Source: a virus. Taken from it: DNA of 64,000 nt. The notes below the pieces were generated by a model. It did no database searches and had not been told where the DNA came from. It saw nothing but the letters and a program-made list of their open reading frames with translations. Location of the stretch: IMG/VR virus record IMGVR_UViG_3300021964_000021, positions 55,142-119,141 of that record; one strand, written 5' to 3'. A program made the translations under genes and the position numbers. This document shows, piece after piece, positions 28,010-36,084 of the stretch (its first letter is position 1; each line of letters starts with the position of its first letter).

Positions 28010-28194
28010 ATCTGTGGAGAATCTGGGCAAAAGCACTAGGTCAAAAGGAGGGTAAAAATGATAGAGAGGCAGATATTGTTGCTTGCATACGCACCTTTAT
28101 TCTTATTTGTTACATGGTCACTAATGTGGCTATCGTGGCAAATGCCGTAAGGCATTGGAACGATGTTCCTACGCCAGCTTGCGAAGTGTCATAG
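28006..28194 (+). CDS. Small single-pass membrane protein
   Basis: A 62-residue protein (MNLWRIWAKALGQKEG...) with one hydrophobic segment, FILICYMVTNVAIVANAV, around residues 31-48 and a short polar C-terminus. It overlaps the fibre stop by four bases and is the last gene before a strong terminator. Function unknown; a membrane role in late infection is possible. Confidence 0.6.
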   Translation: MNLWRIWAKALGQKEGKNDREADIVACIRTFILICYMVTNVAIVANAVRHWNDVPTPACEVS

Positions 28195-28197
28195 TAT

Positions 28198-28218
28198 GGG
28201 GGCAATGCCCCCTTTTTT
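28198..28218 (+). terminator. Intrinsic terminator after fibre operon
   Basis: GGGGGC (28198-28203), AAT loop, GCCCCC (28207-28212) and TTTTTT (28213-28218) form a textbook rho-independent terminator. It separates the late fibre operon from the helicase/methyltransferase block. Confidence 0.9.
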
Positions 28219-28256
28219 ATGGTGTATACTTACTGCATACAACGATCTTCGCATTC

Positions 28257-31200
28257 GTGCTCAACATCTACGTCGATACTCTCAAGGGTTCTAAGAACTC
28301 CTTCAACGTTGGCGAGACCCACTTCACCTGGGAGCACCGTCATCGTGGACGTGACTATGGTAAAGCGAAGCAGGTTCTTACCCAGTTGGATTCCAAGTAT
28401 GTTCGTTGTGCTTGGTGGGAGAACGTGTCTACCCGTGATGACAAGGATCATCACCATGACACCATCATTCATGAGTGGTTGATGACTCTTCCTGGTGTCA
28501 AGAAGATTGGTCAGGAGACTTTTGAGTTTGATCTCAAACTTTATACAATTGAGATCCTTGTTCAGATGATGGAGGAGAAGTTTTTCTCTGGCAAGAAGAA
28601 GGAATATGTTGAGTTTGTTCCCCGTCCATATCAGCAGAAGTTCCTTAAGAAGATTGCATGGTGTACTAGCAACGAGTTCTTGCTGTTCGCTAAGTGCCGT
28701 GCAGGTAAGTCTGCAATGGTCCTTAAACATATTGTTGATACCAACTATAAGGTATCCCTGGTTTGCTCCCGTCAGAAGTCTCCTGAGGGGTCCTGGAAGG
28801 CGGATTCAAACCAGTTCTTCCCTTCAGTCAAGTACATCTCTCTCAAGGATCCTGGTTGGGAGACCTACCTTGAGTATTGGCGTGATCGTGATGTGAACGT
28901 TGTTCTCTGGGGTACAGTTCAGACTTGCCTGAAGCGTCTGGATAAGATCAAGAACGTTGACTTTGTTGCTTTTGATGAGGCACACATTGGTGGTAATGCA
29001 CCAGAGTTCGTTCAATTGCGTGAGGCACTTGACACTCGTATCTGCTACATCTCTGGAACTGCCCATAAACTCTGTTGGATGTTCCCTGATGAGAACCAGA
29101 AGTTTGTCTATACCTACTTTGATGAGCAACTGGATGTTCAGCGTGGGATCTTTAAGCGTCCTAAGATGAAGGTTGCCTTTGCCAAGTATCAAACATCTGC
29201 ATATCAGGAGATCTTCGGTGATGATCCTGATGCAATGAAGAATATTTTCACCATGAAGGGAACTAAGTTCCTGTATGAGGATCTGGTAAGGGAGTTCATT
29301 CATAATTACTTTGGACCGCAGCGTAATATCCGCATTGGTGATCGCCTTCTTAAAGGTACATATCACATGATGGCACTACCTAGTGTCAAGGCATGTCATG
29401 CATTCCAAAAACTGGTTGAGTGTTATTATCCTGCACTGGTTGTTACTTCTGATGCTAAGAAGAATCAGGATGACATCAATCGATTCTTGGATGAGCATTC
29501 CAAGGCATTGATCATCACTCAGTCTGCAAATGTTCTGGGTGTGACTGCTGAGAAGATTGATACTGTTATCAACTGCCGTGGTGGTGAGTCAATCGAGTTC
29601 TGGACTCAGTTTGCGTTCCGTGGTGGATCTGGTGATCATGACTGGTGGGTCATTGATTTTGATGCTCAGAGGTGCCTCCGTGCTATTCACACGGCATTCC
29701 AGTTGGCATGTGATAGCAATCCTTCTTTGTCACAATATAGTGTTGTTGACTTCACCAACATTCATGAATGGAACGATGGGTTCCAGGAACTGAGCAAGGA
29801 AGCATTTGAAGATGCTTTAGCGGCAGATGTTGAGAGCAGCATCTCTACTGTTACCAGCATCGTTGAGTCACTGGATCTCAGTGGACTGAGTGACTTTCAT
29901 CTCAATTTGAAGTCTGCTCTTACCTCTGTTGTCAAGGAGACCCAGTTGAATGACAATGGTGCAAACAATCGGAGCTGCATTGAGCGGGAGACTGAGATTG
30001 CAAAAAAGTCTGATGACCTTGATACTCTGAAGAAGCAGACTGTCAAGGCACTCTTGGAGTCAATTCCACTGTCTATGTTTTATATTATTCGTAATGGACA
30101 GAATGTTTATTCTATCAATGATGTGATTGGGTCTGATGTATATACTTCTGTCACTGGTGACAAGGAAGGTATTCTCTCTGAGGTTATCTCTAAGAATCCT
30201 CAGAGTATGGAGTTGTTGACTCGCCGCATTGGATTAGTCTCCAACAGCATCCAGAAGAGCATGAGGCAGTCTGTCTCTCAGACTATTAACAGTCTCTCAG
30301 TCTCATCTGCGATTCAGCAGTCAATTCCAACCACGTTGCTTGACAACATGATTGATCAGTGCAAAGATATGAGCAACACATACATGTTTGGTGATCCCAG
30401 TGGTTCCCATTCTGCTCGACTCCTGGAACGTGGTATCGATCCCAACCGTCTCACTGTGTGGGAGAGTTGCGATAGTCATCGCAGTCGTGTAGAATATATT
30501 CATAAACAGATCAACGTCGTTGCCTCCCACCCAAACATGAAGTTCACCGCCATCCTTGCCAATCCCCCATACAACGACCCCACAAAGAAGGCACGGAACA
30601 ACAAACTGTGGACCAAGGTGGTTGAGCAGCATCTGGAGATGCTTGCTCCTGGTGGAGACATGTGTGAGGTGACCCCTGCATCGGTGTTGGGTAACACAGG
30701 CAAGGGTAAGAAGTTTATGAAGTTGTTCTCTACTATCTACAACCTCAAACTCATTGACTACACTGCCGATGATTACTTCACTGAGGGTGTGGATATCTGT
30801 CGCTGGCACCTGGTGAATGAACCATATCAGGGCAAGACTACTGTGATTACTCATGATGGGTCCTTCACCTGGGATCTCCGTGATGGTCTGCCTCTCTTCG
30901 GTGATGCTGCTTTTAAGCACTCCATCCTGGAGAAGATTGCAAACTCAAACCACCCTCGTATTCCCTTGAAGATTGGTCAGGAGATTGCCAATGAGGACTA
31001 CGTTCCTGATGGTAAGTATGAGGTCTTCAAGACTGGTGACAAGATTGCTCGTACCAACGTGGTCCCAAACACTGGAGACGTGCTAAAGTTCATTGTACCG
31101 TTCTCCTCCAGCTACAAGAAGAGGTTCATCTCTAATGGATTTGTGGGTATGCTTAATGTTTGGTGCCCTATTCCTTCTCAAGAGGAGGGGACGCGCCTTA

Positions 31201-31382
31201 GTGAGATCTTTGATAATTCGATCATTCGGTTTTTTGTGGAGAACTATAAGCGGACTTCGGGATTTACTCCAGCTATTAAGAATGCGGAAGTACCTGACAT
31301 CACGAACTATGAGGATCTGCCTGGTCAATTTGGTCTCACCTCAGAAGAACTAAACTACCTCCAACGAATCAATGTCCTCTAA
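28257..31382 (+). CDS. Helicase-adenine methyltransferase fusion (restriction-modification-like enzyme)
   Basis: About 1041 residues from a GTG at 28257. No in-frame ATG exists near the N-terminus; an upstream TTG at 28155 would run through the terminator, so GTG is the best guess. Residues about 148-152 form a Walker A-like site (CRAGKS) and residues about 239-242 are DEAH, giving an SF2 helicase core, with QFAFRGG as a motif VI-like element. Residues about 711-718 (GDPSGSHS) look like a degenerate SAM-binding motif I, and residues 769-772 are NPPY, the adenine-N6 methyltransferase catalytic motif. The C-terminus (YKRTSGFTPAIKNAEVP) resembles the target-recognition end of TaqI/Eco57I-type enzymes. 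The N-terminal 90 residues (IYVDTLKG...NVGET...RHRGRDYG...HEW) could be a GIY-YIG-like nuclease, which is very tentative. Base composition is richer in G+C than flanking genes. Confidence 0.75.
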   Translation: MLNIYVDTLKGSKNSFNVGETHFTWEHRHRGRDYGKAKQVLTQLDSKYVRCAWWENVSTRDDKDHHHDTIIHEWLMTLPGVKKIGQETFEFDLKLYTIEILVQMMEEKFFSGKKKEYVEFVPRPYQQKFLKKIAWCTSNEFLLFAKCRAGKSAMVLKHIVDTNYKVSLVCSRQKSPEGSWKADSNQFFPSVKYISLKDPGWETYLEYWRDRDVNVVLWGTVQTCLKRLDKIKNVDFVAFDEAHIGGNAPEFVQLREALDTRICYISGTAHKLCWMFPDENQKFVYTYFDEQLDVQRGIFKRPKMKVAFAKYQTSAYQEIFGDDPDAMKNIFTMKGTKFLYEDLVREFIHNYFGPQRNIRIGDRLLKGTYHMMALPSVKACHAFQKLVECYYPALVVTSDAKKNQDDINRFLDEHSKALIITQSANVLGVTAEKIDTVINCRGGESIEFWTQFAFRGGSGDHDWWVIDFDAQRCLRAIHTAFQLACDSNPSLSQYSVVDFTNIHEWNDGFQELSKEAFEDALAADVESSISTVTSIVESLDLSGLSDFHLNLKSALTSVVKETQLNDNGANNRSCIERETEIAKKSDDLDTLKKQTVKALLESIPLSMFYIIRNGQNVYSINDVIGSDVYTSVTGDKEGILSEVISKNPQSMELLTRRIGLVSNSIQKSMRQSVSQTINSLSVSSAIQQSIPTTLLDNMIDQCKDMSNTYMFGDPSGSHSARLLERGIDPNRLTVWESCDSHRSRVEYIHKQINVVASHPNMKFTAILANPPYNDPTKKARNNKLWTKVVEQHLEMLAPGGDMCEVTPASVLGNTGKGKKFMKLFSTIYNLKLIDYTADDYFTEGVDICRWHLVNEPYQGKTTVITHDGSFTWDLRDGLPLFGDAAFKHSILEKIANSNHPRIPLKIGQEIANEDYVPDGKYEVFKTGDKIARTNVVPNTGDVLKFIVPFSSSYKKRFISNGFVGMLNVWCPIPSQEEGTRLSEIFDNSIIRFFVENYKRTSGFTPAIKNAEVPDITNYEDLPGQFGLTSEELNYLQRINVL

Positions 31383-31788
31383 GAACCGCCACAACCAACA
31401 GCACGGGTCTAATATTGAACGCTCTGATGAGCGTATTAAGCAGACACAGGAGGTCTTCACTCCAATTGCTCTGATTGAGCAGATGATTCTGGAGATCCCT
31501 GTGTCACAACTGAAGGATCCCGAATCTAAATTCATGGACAACTGTGCTGGTAGTGGTAACTTCCTTGTTTGTCTGTGTGAGATACTGCAGGAATATCACA
31601 GCAGAGATCACATCATCAACAACATGATGTATGCTGTGGAGTTGATGGAAGATAATCACAAAGAGATGTGTAGGAGACTTGACATCCCTACAGATCATCC
31701 GCACTTCGTCTGTGCGGACGCACTTCAGTATCACTACAGGTTTGATGGGACCACAGGACCTGTCACGATGGATCAGTTTGTGGTATAG
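31372..31788 (+). CDS. Truncated or split N6-adenine methyltransferase, SAM-binding half
   Basis: A 138-residue protein overlapping the previous gene by 11 bases. It has motif X (QEVFTPIALIEQMI), motif I (DNCAGSGNF), motif II (YAVELME) and motif III (CADALQYHY) of an N6-adenine methyltransferase. It stops before motif IV (NPPY). A complete motif IV sits in the upstream fusion protein, whose own motif I is degenerate. The two could therefore complement each other as a split enzyme, or this could be a decayed stand-alone methyltransferase. Confidence 0.7.
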   Translation: MSSKNRHNQQHGSNIERSDERIKQTQEVFTPIALIEQMILEIPVSQLKDPESKFMDNCAGSGNFLVCLCEILQEYHSRDHIINNMMYAVELMEDNHKEMCRRLDIPTDHPHFVCADALQYHYRFDGTTGPVTMDQFVV

Positions 31789-31801
31789 TATCTCTATCGA
31801 T

Positions 31802-33037
31802 ATGAGTTCAATGCAACTTCGTCCCCATCAGGCAAAGGCACTTGATGTCATGACTCAGTGGTCAAACGGCATCATTGTGGTCCCTACTGGTGGGGGCAAG
31901 ACCTTTATTGCTATCTCTGATGCTAAACGTGAGCTTGCTACCCCTGGTCGTAAGACTATTGTAGTGGTTGCTCCTCGCTTGCTCCTGGCACAACAGTTGT
32001 CTGCTGAGTTCACTGAGCACATCACTAACGCTGCTGTCTTGCACGTTCACTCTGGTAGTGGATCGCATCACACGACAACCAATCCTGAAGAAATTCGGTT
32101 GTGGCAGGAGTATACTCCTGGTCACTTGTTAATATTTACTACATATCATTCTCTGCATCGTATCCAAGAGTCTAAAATTGATGTAGATGTAGTTTACTTT
32201 GATGAAGCACACAACTCAATCAAGAAGAACTTCTTTGGTCCTACCAGGTTTATCTCTGCTGGTGCTCGCCGCAGTTACTTCTTTACTGCTACTCCTAAGT
32301 ACACTGCCACTTATCGCAAATATGGCATGAATGATCCTATCTATGGTGGAATCATCTATAACGTCCCTGCTACAGAGTTGGTAAAGAATGGTTCTATCCT
32401 TCCCCCTAAGATCAATGCTATTCCTATTGCTGGTCACAGGGAGAAGGGAGAGGATGCTGCACAGGGAGACTGTGATACTCTCCTAGATACTTTGAAGTAT
32501 GAAGACTGCATGGATAAGGTGCTGATTGCAGCACCTAACACAAAGGTTATGATGCGTATGCTTGCAACCACAGACTTCATGTCTGAGGTTCGTGCCTTAG
32601 GTTATGACCTGCTCTGGATCACCAGTAAGCATGGTGCCTTCCACAACGATCAGAAGGTTACTCGTGAGCACTTCTTCAACCTTGTTCGCGCTTTTGGTGC
32701 TGACCCTGATAAGAAGTTTGTTGTTCTCCATTACTCTATTCTGAGTGAGGGCATCTCTGTTCCTGGTCTGACTTCTCTTGTTCTCATGCGACAGATGAAC
32801 GTTATTGAGATGTGTCAGTCTGTTGGACGTGTCATTCGTCTGCACCTGGATGACATTCAAGGTATCAAGCAGGGCACTCTCATCCCTGGTGATACTAAGC
32901 AATACTCCAAACCATTCGGTTTAGTCCATGTTCCTGTCTACAGCAACGTTGGAATCTCCACAGTCAAACGCCTTGAGAAGGTCGTTAACACTGTATTTGT
33001 TCAGGGTCAACCCGCTATTGCCACCATTAAACGATGA
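31802..33037 (+). CDS. SF2 DNA helicase (type III restriction/UvsW-like)
   Basis: A 411-residue protein from the ATG at 31802 (MSSMQLRPHQAKALDVMTQW, the usual Q-motif start of this family). Walker A is VPTGGGKTF (residues about 28-36), DEAH is in VYFDEAHNS (about 130), motif III is FFTATPKY, and motif VI is QSVGRVIR. It resembles the Res-type helicases of type III restriction systems and the UvsW/RadD branch. The close spacing (13 bases) after the methyltransferase half and the matching base composition suggest one functional block. Confidence 0.8.
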   Translation: MSSMQLRPHQAKALDVMTQWSNGIIVVPTGGGKTFIAISDAKRELATPGRKTIVVVAPRLLLAQQLSAEFTEHITNAAVLHVHSGSGSHHTTTNPEEIRLWQEYTPGHLLIFTTYHSLHRIQESKIDVDVVYFDEAHNSIKKNFFGPTRFISAGARRSYFFTATPKYTATYRKYGMNDPIYGGIIYNVPATELVKNGSILPPKINAIPIAGHREKGEDAAQGDCDTLLDTLKYEDCMDKVLIAAPNTKVMMRMLATTDFMSEVRALGYDLLWITSKHGAFHNDQKVTREHFFNLVRAFGADPDKKFVVLHYSILSEGISVPGLTSLVLMRQMNVIEMCQSVGRVIRLHLDDIQGIKQGTLIPGDTKQYSKPFGLVHVPVYSNVGISTVKRLEKVVNTVFVQGQPAIATIKR

Positions 33038-33468
33038 TTGAGTACATACACCACAAGAAGCAGTATCTATTTGCCACTAATGTTAGTTGGCTGGATGTTG
33101 CAAGTCAGATTGAATTAGAGAAGGTTAACGACACTTACAGAGCAATCAGTGATGAGACTGATCTTTGTATTGATTGTGGATGTGTTCCTGGATTTTTGGC
33201 AAACATCTATCAAAAATTCAAAAGAGATTATGGATATAATGCGATGCACATGTACACTTCTCGTAAGATTGGTGCTGAGACACTAGGTAGACACAATGAT
33301 GATCAAGACGTTCTTATTGTGCAGTCAAGAGGTAGGATGACATACAAATTTGATGATAATAATGTGGTAACATTGTACCCAGGTGATGGATTGTATATTC
33401 CCGCCTGGGTACACCACAACCCAATCACCATTGAACCACGAATTACCCTAAGTTTGAGCAGAGGATGA
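33034..33468 (+). CDS. Cupin/JmjC-like oxygenase
   Basis: A 144-residue protein overlapping the helicase stop (ATGA). Residues about 88-140 have the JmjC/cupin-4 pattern: LGRHNDDQDVLIVQ (HxD-like iron ligands), YPGDGLYIPAWVHHNP (second His) and a terminal RITLSLSRG. Such enzymes hydroxylate proteins or nucleic acids using 2-oxoglutarate. It opens the oxygenase-rich cluster. Confidence 0.65.
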   Translation: MIEYIHHKKQYLFATNVSWLDVASQIELEKVNDTYRAISDETDLCIDCGCVPGFLANIYQKFKRDYGYNAMHMYTSRKIGAETLGRHNDDQDVLIVQSRGRMTYKFDDNNVVTLYPGDGLYIPAWVHHNPITIEPRITLSLSRG

Positions 33469-33692
33469 CCACTGACAAAGAACTAAAAGAAATTTACAAT
33501 TTTTACAAAGATTGTGATGAAGGATTTGTTACTAGGGACGGGTATGCCGCTGTCCCACTTATGGGTTCAAAATCCCTTGTAGTAGTGTATAATGGAGAGC
33601 AACTAAAGGTGTGTAGGACTGAGAAGTCTGCTCACACTTTTATCAAAAAACATCGCACCCAAGTCAAAAAAGGAACTGTTTTTGTATCATGA
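33465..33692 (+). CDS. Hypothetical protein
   Basis: A 75-residue basic protein (MTTDKELKEIYNFYKDCDEG...) with no recognised domain, containing a compact VPLMGSKSLVVVYNGEQLKV beta region. It overlaps both neighbours by four bases, so its expression is coupled to the cupin gene. Confidence 0.5.
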   Translation: MTTDKELKEIYNFYKDCDEGFVTRDGYAAVPLMGSKSLVVVYNGEQLKVCRTEKSAHTFIKKHRTQVKKGTVFVS

Positions 33693-33910
33693 TGAACGCT
33701 GATCCACATCCAGATACCCTGGTGACAATCACATGTGACAAGGAAGGTCTGAAGACTATGATTCAAGCATCTATTGCTGCTATTCAGCAAGGAGATAACT
33801 GGAACTTTGGTGACGAGTATGATCTGGATCTCACACCATATCACGATATGCGTGATTCCCTGATTAAAAAGTATGTGGAGGTGTATGGTGACGAAGATAT
33901 CACGATCTGA
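33689..33910 (+). CDS. Hypothetical acidic protein
   Basis: A 73-residue protein (MMNADPHPDTLVTITCDKEG...) rich in Asp and with a helix LKTMIQASIAAIQQG. No family recognised. The next gene starts within its last 26 bases in another frame. Confidence 0.5.
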   Translation: MMNADPHPDTLVTITCDKEGLKTMIQASIAAIQQGDNWNFGDEYDLDLTPYHDMRDSLIKKYVEVYGDEDITI

Positions 33911-34085
33911 GTTGGTACATCTTCAATTGCAGGCGATGCTCAGGGAGAACAAGTTCCCTAGTAGTGAGATTATGTACTGTGGTCAGAGAGAAGGAGAGCA
34001 CTGGTATCTTATTGGCGGTGAACATGAAGTGCCAGTGTCTCAAATTGTAGACATTAATCCAGTAGATGAAGATCAAGAAGTTTGA
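33885..34085 (+). CDS. Small hypothetical protein
   Basis: A 66-residue protein (MVTKISRSELVHLQLQAML...) ending QIVDINPVDEDQEV. The ATG at 33885 is chosen over one four codons upstream. The middle segment GEHWYLIGGEHEVPVSQI looks like a folded beta hairpin. It overlaps both neighbours, and the call rests on its plausible composition only. Confidence 0.4.
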   Translation: MVTKISRSELVHLQLQAMLRENKFPSSEIMYCGQREGEHWYLIGGEHEVPVSQIVDINPVDEDQEV

Positions 34086-34557
34086 AGTCGATGAAAAAGT
34101 AACAGAGTATTTTACTTTGTTATTAAAGGTTTGCATGGCAAAACCTGAAGTAATTGATCATAAGCAGAGCTCTTTATCTCCAAGTTGCTCTGCTACTTTA
34201 AACTTACTCAATTTTAAGATGCCTGAAAAGTTTTATAACTATACTGGCAGATTACTAAGAAAGTCTGAAGAAGTTACTGGTGAGATATTAAGATACCATT
34301 ACATGCATATGGTGGATTATACTAATGGTGGTATAATGTCAGTACACTCACACAAACACAACGAGGACTATAGTTTTATCCTGTATCTTAACGATTGCTC
34401 TGACGGGGATACTGTTCTTCATTTAAAGAATCAGTATAGAGTAACTCCAAAAAAGGGTACTGTTCTATTATTCTCCTCGTTAATTCCACACTCGTCTGAA
34501 TACTCAAAAAGTAAGCAGGTATTTGTGGGTGGTCTTAAAGTAAAACACGAGGTCTAA
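34066..34557 (+). CDS. 2OG-Fe(II) oxygenase-like protein
   Basis: A 163-residue protein. The C-terminal half shows SVHSHKHNEDYSFILYLND (iron-binding His residues near 105-110) and KKGTVLLFSSLIPHSSEY (second His), the double-stranded beta-helix layout of small 2OG oxygenases. The 2-oxoglutarate-binding basic residue would be a Lys near the end (VGGLKV). The last 11 bases of its stop region abut the next start directly. Confidence 0.6.
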   Translation: MKIKKFEVDEKVTEYFTLLLKVCMAKPEVIDHKQSSLSPSCSATLNLLNFKMPEKFYNYTGRLLRKSEEVTGEILRYHYMHMVDYTNGGIMSVHSHKHNEDYSFILYLNDCSDGDTVLHLKNQYRVTPKKGTVLLFSSLIPHSSEYSKSKQVFVGGLKVKHEV

Positions 34558-34749
34558 ATGGATTGGGACAACACCACTAAACTAGAGAAGCGTAAAGATG
34601 CATTTTACATCTTTTATGAGAGTGTATTGAAGCCAGACCATGAGTTGCGTCAAGATGCTCATGAACAGAAGTGTTATCATGAACTGCTTGAATGGCGTGC
34701 AGAAATTATTGAATACCTTGACCGACGAAGGAATGAAGAATTCTATTGA
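34558..34749 (+). CDS. Hypothetical helical protein
   Basis: A 63-residue highly charged protein (MDWDNTTKLEKRKDAFYIFY...) predicted by eye to be almost all helix, beginning immediately after the preceding stop. The next oxygenase gene overlaps its end by 17 bases. Confidence 0.5.
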   Translation: MDWDNTTKLEKRKDAFYIFYESVLKPDHELRQDAHEQKCYHELLEWRAEIIEYLDRRRNEEFY

Positions 34750-35266
34750 TAAGTTTGCTATTCCGTTTTATCAAACAAAGATTGAGAACTGGGAAGAGAA
34801 GAAGCAAAAACTCCTGGACATTTACGATAGATTTGCCCAGGATAATATGGATGAGGGAGAACAAAATTCTGACTTTGAACAGGATAATAACTATCATATT
34901 TTGATTGAGACTATCCTGTTTGATGATATTAAGCGTGCAACAAAGGAACTTGATCTATTCAAGAGAGCACCGAGAGTTGCTAATGCATGGTTCCAAACCT
35001 ATGACTTAGCACACTCTCATGCCCTCCATAATCATGGATTGGGTAATCTTAGTATGGTCTGCTATATAATGTATGATCCTGAGCATCATAGACCAACTAC
35101 TTTTGTAGCACCATTCATGAGTCTTACTGACGGTAATATTATGGAATGGGAACCAGAAGGCGTTGAGGAAGGAACTTTAGTCATGTTCCCTTCTGGATTG
35201 GCACATTATGTACCAACAAACCAGTCTGATGTCAGAAGAATGATTTTATCTGCAAATATAGGGTAA
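34733..35266 (+). CDS. 2OG-Fe(II) oxygenase (PF13759-like)
   Basis: A 177-residue protein from ATG 34733 (MKNSIDKFAIPFYQTKIENW), chosen because family members begin with such an IPxYxxxI strand. Motifs are SHALHNHGLGNLSMVCYIMY (His ligands) and GTLVMFPSGLAHYVPTN followed by DVRRMILSANI, giving the second His and the 2-oxoglutarate Arg. All expected catalytic elements are visible, unlike in the gene at 20246. Its stop overlaps the radical SAM start by one base (TAATG). Confidence 0.7.
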   Translation: MKNSIDKFAIPFYQTKIENWEEKKQKLLDIYDRFAQDNMDEGEQNSDFEQDNNYHILIETILFDDIKRATKELDLFKRAPRVANAWFQTYDLAHSHALHNHGLGNLSMVCYIMYDPEHHRPTTFVAPFMSLTDGNIMEWEPEGVEEGTLVMFPSGLAHYVPTNQSDVRRMILSANIG

Positions 35267-36084
35267 TGTTAAAAGTACCTCATGAAATTCAGTTGCATTT
35301 GACTCACTCATGTAATCTTACATGTGAGGGATGTACTCACTACATGAATCAGGGGCACTCTGGTAAGGTTAGTATAGAGACTGCAACTGAATGGTTTGAT
35401 CAATGGAACGATAGGATACTTCCAAAAAGAATTACATTGATGGGTGGAGAACCAAGTCTTCATCCAGATCTTACTGAGTTTGTATATCTGACCAGAGAGA
35501 AATGGCCACATTCTTATATTGAGATTGTGTCTAATGGATTCTTTTTGCACAAGCACGGGAATCTTCCTGTAGCATTGAAGGAGACTAATACGACACTTGC
35601 AGTGTCTGTTCATGATGACAGTCATCCAACTTATCGTGAGAAGTTTGAACCAATCTATAGGTTAATGAAGAACTGGATTGATTTGGGCGCTCCAGTTGAG
35701 ATGAGACCATCTGTCATCCATTGGTTGGCACAATACAAGGGTTTTGGTGATAAGATGGAACCCTTTGAGGATAATAACCCCAAAGCAAGTTGGAAGGCAT
35801 GTGTATCAAGATTGTGTGTGCAACTGCATGAGGGTAAGTTATGGAAGTGTCCTGCATTAGCGTATCTTCCTATGCAGGCAGAGAAGTATAACTTGTCTGA
35901 GAAGTGGAATCCATATCTAAAATATATTCCACTTCATCATGATTGTACTGCAGAAGAACTAAAAAACTTCTTTACTCGTAGGGAAGAATCATTCTGCTCC
36001 ATGTGTCCTGCTACTGAGCAATATTTTAAACCAGAAAATCCTTTGTTACCTGTGAGTTATTGGAAGAAGAAGTATGATACTTGA
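35266..36084 (+). CDS. Radical SAM protein, paralogue 1
   Basis: A 272-residue protein with the radical SAM cluster motif C16-x3-C20-x2-C23 (SCNLTCEGC) and the GGEP motif (LMGGEPSLHPDL). A C-terminal Cys set (ACVSRLCVQ, WKCPALAY, FCSMCPA) suggests a SPASM-like auxiliary iron-sulfur cluster, as in enzymes that modify peptides or small molecules. The paralogue at 39144 has every Cys of the core and most of the C-terminal motifs. The substrate cannot be deduced. Confidence 0.85.
   Translation: MLKVPHEIQLHLTHSCNLTCEGCTHYMNQGHSGKVSIETATEWFDQWNDRILPKRITLMGGEPSLHPDLTEFVYLTREKWPHSYIEIVSNGFFLHKHGNLPVALKETNTTLAVSVHDDSHPTYREKFEPIYRLMKNWIDLGAPVEMRPSVIHWLAQYKGFGDKMEPFEDNNPKASWKACVSRLCVQLHEGKLWKCPALAYLPMQAEKYNLSEKWNPYLKYIPLHHDCTAEELKNFFTRREESFCSMCPATEQYFKPENPLLPVSYWKKKYDT

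Noticed and set aside
28155-28256. Upstream extension of the helicase-methyltransferase frame to a TTG at 28155
   Set aside because: It would translate through the terminator hairpin at 28198-28218 and overlap the preceding membrane protein gene.
28219-28482. ATG frame of 87 codons just after the terminator
   Set aside because: It is out of frame with the helicase-methyltransferase and its product is Ser/Thr/Arg-rich without motifs.
28230-29366. Minus-strand frames of 166 and 180 codons under the helicase-methyltransferase gene
   Set aside because: The plus-strand frame carries clear helicase motifs over the same bases, and the minus products show no motif or start signal.
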